The notes under the pieces were generated by a model that searched no databases, was not told the DNA's origin, and saw only the letters and a program-made list of their open reading frames with translations. This document shows positions 57,914-64,000 of a DNA stretch of 64,000 nt, in pieces. This DNA comes from Solen grandis. Lineage: Eukaryota > Mollusca > Bivalvia > Adapedonta > Solenidae. Made by a program: the position numbers and the translations under genes. The DNA is taken from positions 42,685,224-42,749,223 of the forward strand of contig CM037782.1 of the NCBI GenBank assembly GCA_021229015.1, read 5' to 3'. Position 1 is the first letter of the stretch. Each line of letters begins with the position of its first letter.

Positions 57914-60582
57914 CTGGACATTGAACCAGTCATAGATTTTCTTTACAGTTCTGCCATATTGCAGAGTGCTGCGGTATCACAACCAACAGACATAGCTGTA
58001 CAGCTACAGATGTCAATAAACAATCTGAAAAACTTCTGCTTTGACAACTTATCTGAGTCAATCTAAACATAGATCAACCACATGTCAAGGCTTAATAAAA
58101 GAAGACCATTATCTCATGGGAAGCAGGCAAGTGTCTAGTTCTAACATAATTGATGACAGGGCCTTTTTATCCATGATTTGGGCATAAAAACATATATGGA
58201 ATATATCACTATAAATATGATTTTCAATAAAGACTTTTTATCAGAAAAAAAGACAGATTGGAATGGCATCTAGAAAGTAAGCTCTTTTTGGCTGGAATTA
58301 AAGTATAAGATGTTCAAGGGTAACATGTCGAGCCTGTGGCCTATGGTGCATCTTTCACCACTAAATGTGATTTTGACCATGGACCCTAAGTGACACAAGT
58401 CTTGAGCACAAAACATTGTTTCATCTTATTGAGGCAAATCTTACCGCTGAATCTATTGATCGGCACATTCAAGTAATTGCCCAACACTAGGACCTTTCAC
58501 CTTTAAATGTGATCTTGACCTTGAAGCTATGGACTCAACTCTTTGACATTATACTAAATCTGAGGCAAAAAATTCTACAATCCTTGTCCAAGTTACAGGT
58601 TTTACCTGGAGATAGCTTTCTCAGATAAAACAGCACTTTATTTACATCCAAAGAAGGAATATATTTGCTAACTAGCAGTTTAATCACCTTTCCTACTTTT
58701 AATTTAGAATCTGAATGAGTAAAGAATGTGGAATGACCAAGGTTGTAATTAAGTAATTCCAGTGTGTTAACCACTATTCAAACACCAAATTTTGATAAAA
58801 CCTAGGATTGAACACTTGTCCAATCAGATTTCTGAGGCAGACACCTTTACTATTCATAAATAACATGGAAATCACATGCCCCACTTAAAACCAGACCACA
58901 AGGAAAATGTCCTCCATGGTCTTGGGTTAGAAATTATTCCAAAATATTTTGTTTTCAGCAGCCACATCAGCCACTAAAGCAATTAACGAGCCTTTCCTGA
59001 CCCATGGGGAATGATGTAGCTATATAAACTTGGGATATTGCATCAAAAAACGCAAATAACTGTGAATATAGAATGATTCCCAATTTCTTGCTATTGAATA
59101 ATAATCAAAGAACTGACCATATATCAAACATTCTCAGCACTTGTTTGACAATCCATGACCTTACGAAAGTAAGGCAATTAACACAGCAGTGAAACCAATA
59201 TTCCGGACAAAAAAAGGAAAGAAACAGACTGAAAATAAAGCTGCTCATTTTGCAGTTATCTTGGAAGTAAGCTAAAGTGCTCATCATCAACTGTATTGAC
59301 CACTGATCTAGCCACCCATCAAATTAGACAAGGCGGCCTATTGACCACATAGACTATAAGGACAACAGTCAATGCAGCTCATGATGTTTTTGTCTCGCTA
59401 AAAACCAGCAGACATACTGCTTCCACAGTTACTGATTTAAATCACTGCAGACGACATTAACTTGAAAGTGAAATTAAGATGGGTGACATAACCTGAATGT
59501 GAAAGTGAGGCAGACAGAATGGTTAGAAGTGAAAGTGATACAGACAATAAAGGTTAGAAATTAAATTGAGGCAAATCTAGGATTTTGTAGTTAGGCAATT
59601 GCGCTTTACTTATCCACTGTTGCATATTGCAGACATAAATTTATTCAAAATTGCTTTTGGAAATGTTGTTCTTAAACACTTTTCTGTAACAGCTACTTGT
59701 CACAATATCTGATAACTTGAGTAATAAAAGACACCAATCATGGGACATTAATCATGTTGTGCACTGTGTAAGAGCAAATCTAATGTCACTGACTGATCAT
59801 GGAAGGCAATTTCTTCATAAATAGCATCCTCTGCCAGAATGATGACTTCCTGTGATCAAAATAAATATCAAATCTGACCTTTACTGAAAAACAAAAACGA
59901 AATAGGCTTCTTATGTTCAAAACAAAAATAAAGCAATTAACCATTGTTCAAATTATTAAGATTTTCATAAGATGAAATATTCGGTCATATTTCACTGTTA
60001 ATAGTGTCTTTTCACCATAAATGATCATAAGAAATGCCCTACTGAGTAATTATGTCTTAGAAAAAAAATGAATGTTAAAGCATGGATAGTACACCTGGGG
60101 CCAATCTAACTTAACATTGTACAAACTTGATCTTAGTCGTATGTATCTTGTGCTGTCTACTTATTTCTTATTTGCACAAATGTTAGCTGTTTCATTGCAT
60201 TACACAAACTTTTTGTGAAGAAGATATTAGGGATAAATACTAATTTACATCTGTGAAACTTGTACACATGAAGAATTATTTTGTATGAAGTTTGTGAAAC
60301 AGGCCCAAAGTGATGTGAAACTTTCTCTATCTATTCACTGCTAGTAGGATGGCACTTCACCAACATGTGAGACCAGCGTTAAACCAGAGCAGGATGCAAA
60401 CAGTTAGAAATGTCTGGTCCATTTAATAGCTTCAAAGATAATACTGATGAGAAAGGAACAGCAGAGGGCCAGGTAGATTTATACACTGGCCTAGGAGAGG
60501 TTCTTGGAGATTTTCAAAAAGAATTTTGAAGCAATTTAAACTTTGTAGATTTCAAGCTAATCTTTTTCTAAAAAAAACACAA
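57914..60582. other. Non-coding sequence, nothing recognised
   Basis: AT-rich. 58320-58540 has TTTCACC..TAAATGTGAT.TTGACC repeated twice, in the style of degenerate repeat units, but without termini. Open frames at 58535-58774 (-) and 59105-59290 (-) have no domain. Confidence 0.5.
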
Positions 60583-60792
60583 AACAAGAGGCCCATAGGG
60601 CCTCAAATCGCTCACCTGAGTACCACTGCTCTATATGCAACCTAGTATACATGTATCATACTGATATACATGTTTCTCAGGAACTTGACAGTTTTTCTTA
60701 CCCATTTTAGCAATAGTATGGAAAAAAAACAGTGATCATGAGATTTCAGTGTGGTACTGCTGATTGAAAATGGACAAAAAGAGAGATGGTCC

Positions 60793-61039
60793 TTAACCTT
60801 TTCCCTCATAAAAACTCATTATGACGCCCTTTATAGGTACCACATAAATCCTGATCTGCAGAAAGCCCCACTTAAACCTTTCCAAATTTAATTGTAAAAT
60901 CCTCATCCCCAGACCACTAAGGAGCAGCAAACAGCATAAAACCTGATCAGCCTGCGAGTAACAGTTGGACTTGCAGGCTGATTAGGTTTTATGCTACTCA
61001 CATAGGTATTTTATAGATCTCTATGAGGAAAAGGGTTAA
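60793..61039. mobile_element. TTAA-ended MITE, copy 3 (247 bp)
   Basis: Ends TTAACCTTTTCCCTCATAAA and GAGGAAAAGGGTTAA. The hairpin with ATAAAACCTGATCAGCCTGC is the same as in copies 1 and 2, with an extra tip insertion (AACAGTTGGACTTGC). More diverged than the other two. Confidence 0.85.
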
Positions 61040-61518
61040 TTATTATGAAATAAGTTGCAATTTATTACAAAGTGTTTTTAATCATTCGTTTGTGGTTTTT
61101 AAGAGGTGTTTGGTAATCCCTGTGTACTGGAACACTGACATGAACCAAAGTAAAGGCAGACAATCTGCATATTCACCCCCCCCCCCACAATCACTTTAAT
61201 GATGATGTTGATGCTGCTGCTGATTTAGGATAGTATGAATAACCCTTATATCTCTATCAGGTGGCTTTGTGTAAAACTAGCCTAGTATCTCATATACATA
61301 GTAGCAGGTAATATAGTTTTGCACTAACTCAGTGGGGCAACACAGTCCAGAAAATGTGACCTCTGCCAGAAGGTCAGACTAAGCTATAGGAATGGTATTT
61401 GTGGTAATGTTATCTTCTCCACCTCTGCATATGTAGTGGAATCACTCAAATGACCTATCAGACTAGTGGACTATCTCATCTAAGGGTACAATTTATTTTT
61501 TTTGTTTCTAGCTGGTTT

Positions 61519-61540
61519 CTCTCTCTCTCTCTCTCTCTCT
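61519..61540. repeat. CT microsatellite
   Basis: (TC)11, followed after a short gap by another CTCTCTCTTT. No functional context seen. Confidence 0.95.
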
Positions 61541-61737
61541 GTTAGACTTCTCTCTCTTTAATAAGTGGCCTTTTAATTTAATGTAACTTTTTGCATTTTA
61601 TTAAGCTACCAAGACATATTTCTTGTTTTGTTTATGAGCTGATGCATTCTTTTTATGCATAAATGTAACAAAACATCACACTTAAAAATATTCAACTTCT
61701 GTAAATATGATCTGTAAAGGATCTACTTTTGCAGAGG

Positions 61738-61868
61738 TAGCCTGAACTGCAGAAAAAGTACAGTTAAACATTACCAATTTTCATAGTAAAATCCTCATCA
61801 CCAGACCACTGAGGAGCAGCGAACAGTATAAAACCAAATCAGCCAGCAAGTTACTTGTAGGCTTGTAC
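61738..61868. mobile_element. TTAA MITE, partial copy 4
   Basis: Central part only: CTGAACTGCAGAAAAAGTAC, AAATCCTCATCACCAGACCA, GAGGAGCAGCGAACAGTATA, AAACCAAATCAGCC. The TTAA ends and the second hairpin arm are missing, and family A unit sequence resumes directly after it. Confidence 0.75.
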
Positions 61869-62800
61869 AATTTATTTTAAAATCTGGCCAGTAGTTTTGA
61901 AGAAGATAATTTTTAAAGTTTTCATTTTTTTTTTCTTTTTGTTGCCATGGCAACCAGTTCTACATGGATCAAGTTTATTTTAGCAACTTTTGTGAAGGTT
62001 GACCCAAGGATCATCCCTGCCAAGTTTAATCAAATTCTGTCCAGTGGTTTCAGAGGAGATGTTGTTTAAAAAGCCCCGCCCCTGGCGGCCATGATTTTTT
62101 ACGGATCGGAATAATTTTAGCAACTTTGGTAGAGGTTGACCCAAGGAACATCTGTACCAAATTATTTTAAAATCTGGCCAGTAGTTTTGAAGAAGATGAT
62201 TTTTAAAGTTTTCATTTTTATTTCTTTTTGTTGCCATGGCAACCAGAGTTCTACATGAATCAAGTTTATTTTAGCAACTTTTGTGAAGGTCGACCCAAGG
62301 ATCATCCCTGCCAAGTTTAATCAAATTCTGTCCAGTGGTTTCAGAGGAGATGTTGTTTAAAGGTTTTTCTATATACATATAAGGCAAATAAGCCCCGCCC
62401 CTGGCGGCCATGTTTTTTTACGGATCGGAATAATTTTAGCAACTTTGGTAGAGGTTGACCCAAGGAACATCTGTACCAAATTATTTTGAAATCTGGCCAG
62501 TAGTTTTGAAGGAGATGATTTTTAAAGTTTTCAAATTATTTTTCTTTTTGTTGCCATGGCAACCAGAGTTCTTCATGGATCAAGTTTATTTTAGCAACTT
62601 TTGTAGAGCCTCACCCAAGGAACATTCCTGCCAAGTTTCATTAAATTCTGTCCAGCGGTTTCAGAGGAGATGTCCTTTAAAGCAAATTGTTGACGACGGA
62701 CGACGGACGACTGACGACGCACGACGCACGACGACGGACGCCGGACGAAGGGCGATCACAAAAGCTCACCTTGAGCACTTTGTGCTCAGGTGAGCTAAAA

Positions 62801-63587
62801 AACAAGAGCTGTCAGAGGACAGAACGCACAACTATTCGAAATGTTTGTTGGTAAATCAAATGAAATCTATTTCAATTCCTGCCCTTCACATACCCTGTTT
62901 ATAATAATTGTCAAAAATTATATACCTTGATAGTTTGATATCCATGAATATGTTTATGAAGTCTTAAATCAATCCAATGCCTTATTATGTCTGAGACGAG
63001 CATAAAAACACTGTGCATGCAAAACTTTTACCAAAATATCCAAGTTAGAAAAGGGAAATAATTTGTATAAAATACAGACAAAGAGTTATCCTCCTTTGTT
63101 TTCTGATACCCCTGAACACACTCATAAATTTTCAAATTTATACCATAAACATTTTCTGAGATATAAGCTAGACTGTAGCTTGTATACATAACTTAAATAA
63201 AAAAGTGGCCATAATCTGCATTAAATTCAGTCAAAAACTACCTGTCTCTATAGTATGATACCCCTAAACATAATAAAGATGGTTCAAATCAATCCCATGT
63301 CTAAGCATGAAAGTATCTTGCATACTTAACTTAACCAAAATTTCTAAGTTAGAAAGGGGCCATAACTTACATTAAATTCAGTCAAGAGTTATCTACCTTG
63401 GTTGTCTGATTCCCCTGAACATGTTCATAAACATTCAAGTCAATACCATTCATTGACATTCAAGTGAATGGTTATTGAGATGTTAGGATGACAGTTACTT
63501 GCATGCAAAACAAAAAGCTGCCACACCAACACTGATTCCAGGGTGACTGCAATAGCTCTCATATTCTTCAAATAGTCAAGCTAAAAA
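62801..63587 (+). mobile_element. AACAAGAG-superfamily element, family C copy 2
   Basis: Start AACAAGAGCTGTCAGAGGAC then GCACAACTATTCG, directly against the CTAAAA end of family A copy 9. Units match copy 1 (TGCATGCAAAACTTTTACCA, AGAGTTATCTACCTTGGTTG). End GCAATAGCTCTCATATTCTT, CAAATAGTCAAGC, TAAAAA. Confidence 0.86.
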
Positions 63588-64000
63588 TTATATTTATCAG
63601 CCACATGAGATAAATCCGTAATAAAAAAAAATGCTTTATAAAGACTTGAGGTGACCAGACAGAAAATGATTTCACAGGTTTTTATATTACAATCACCATG
63701 CCATGAAATGGCCACAAATTCAATGCAAAAATCTGATCTCCAGATGCCCCAAGCTGTCTCAACACGTAACACACTTCCTCTGAGACATTCTCCCAGACCA
63801 TATTCATATGTCTCAAAATATGCAGACAGAATCTTAAACAACATTTACATTAAGCCAACTTTAACATACTGAAAAAAGACTTGTAATAGAGGGCCTACAG
63901 CATTTCCAGCCACAAAGTTTAATTTAGTGAAGCAGAAAAACTTCAATGACAACTGTGAAGATGGGACTGAAAAGAAAATCCTTGAATTTTTTAGGCTTCT
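63588..64000. other. Window end, nothing recognised
   Basis: Ordinary AT-rich sequence. The 87-codon minus-strand frame at 63581-63844 has no recognised domain and begins inside the end of a repeat. Confidence 0.5.

Larger units (their letters stand above)
60583..62800 (+). mobile_element. AACAAGAG-superfamily element, family A copy 9, with a MITE nested in it
   Basis: Start AACAAGAGGCCCATAGGGCC then GCTCACCTGAG. Units at 61880-62650 carry CTGGCCAGTAGTTTTGAAG, GTTGCCATGGCAACCAG and GCCCCGCCCCTGGCGGCCAT. A long (GACGGAC/GACGCAC)n tract follows at about 62692-62747, then AGCTCACCTTGAGCACTTTG and CTCAGGTGAGCTAAAA. A TTAA MITE (60793-61039) and a partial MITE copy (61738-61868) lie inside, so the true start-to-end pairing is likely but not proven. 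Confidence 0.75.
42620..64000 (-). other. Upstream of visible patj exons: no L27 or PDZ1 exon seen
   Basis: 21.4 kb searched on the minus strand for the expected PDZ1 (GLGFSVVGL, DGRL..GDQILAING-like) and L27 exons without success. The space is mostly repeats: AACAAGAG elements, SINEs and a 35-bp satellite. It is either one long intron or intron plus a poorly conserved 5' exon that I could not recognise. Confidence 0.5.

Noticed and set aside
63581..63844. 87-codon minus-strand open frame at the right edge
   Set aside because: No recognisable domain, starts within a repeat end and has no splice-site support.

Overview
This is a eukaryotic window, most likely from a bivalve mollusc of the heterodont (clam) group. 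The evidence is large AT-rich introns with GT/AG junctions, animal cell-polarity and lipid-enzyme genes, and a dense load of repeats that I recognise as typical of bivalve genomes (elements starting AACAAGAGGGCC and ending GTGAGCTAAAAA, tRNA-derived SINEs, and TTAA-ended MITEs). The species assignment is inference. There are no bacterial operons, rRNA genes or CRISPR arrays.

Two genes are recognised, both on the minus strand and both partial. (1) patj/mpdz, a multi-PDZ scaffold of the Crumbs polarity complex, has six exons between 42619 and 15621. They join in frame to about 331 residues: one whole PDZ domain, a Gln-rich linker and a second whole PDZ domain. The 5' part (L27 and first PDZ) is not visible up to 64000, and the 3' part stops before a 100-N assembly gap (14038-14137). 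(2) agpat5, an acylglycerophosphate acyltransferase, has its first three coding exons between 10345 and 4197, including the catalytic HX4D motif. Later exons are missing, and the left end of the window is degraded assembly. Divergent from agpat5, 212 bp away on the plus strand, is a 49-codon first coding exon of an unrecognised gene. The space between the two start codons carries ETS-like and CRE sites, as in a bidirectional promoter.

Layout: 1-552 homopolymer junk; 553-4196 repeats and poor sequence; 4197-10345 agpat5, whose first intron holds a dead mariner element with a MITE inside it; 10346-10557 promoter; 10558-10704 unknown first exon; 10705-14037 AT-rich with little recognisable; 14038-14137 N gap; 14138-15231 a 55-bp satellite; 15621-42619 patj with repeat-filled introns (33-bp and 63-bp minisatellites, SINEs, several AACAAGAG elements); 42620-64000 non-coding sequence upstream of the visible patj exons, made largely of the same repeat superfamily plus a 35-bp satellite.

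The most interesting signal is the repeat landscape. At least five sequence-unrelated families share one plan: a start of AACAAGAG with a short hairpin, a subterminal inverted repeat, degenerate tandem units of about 150-170 bp, a GACG/ACGG-rich microsatellite, the motif ACAATAGCT, the second inverted repeat, and an end of CTAAAAA. This resembles Helentron-associated non-autonomous elements.
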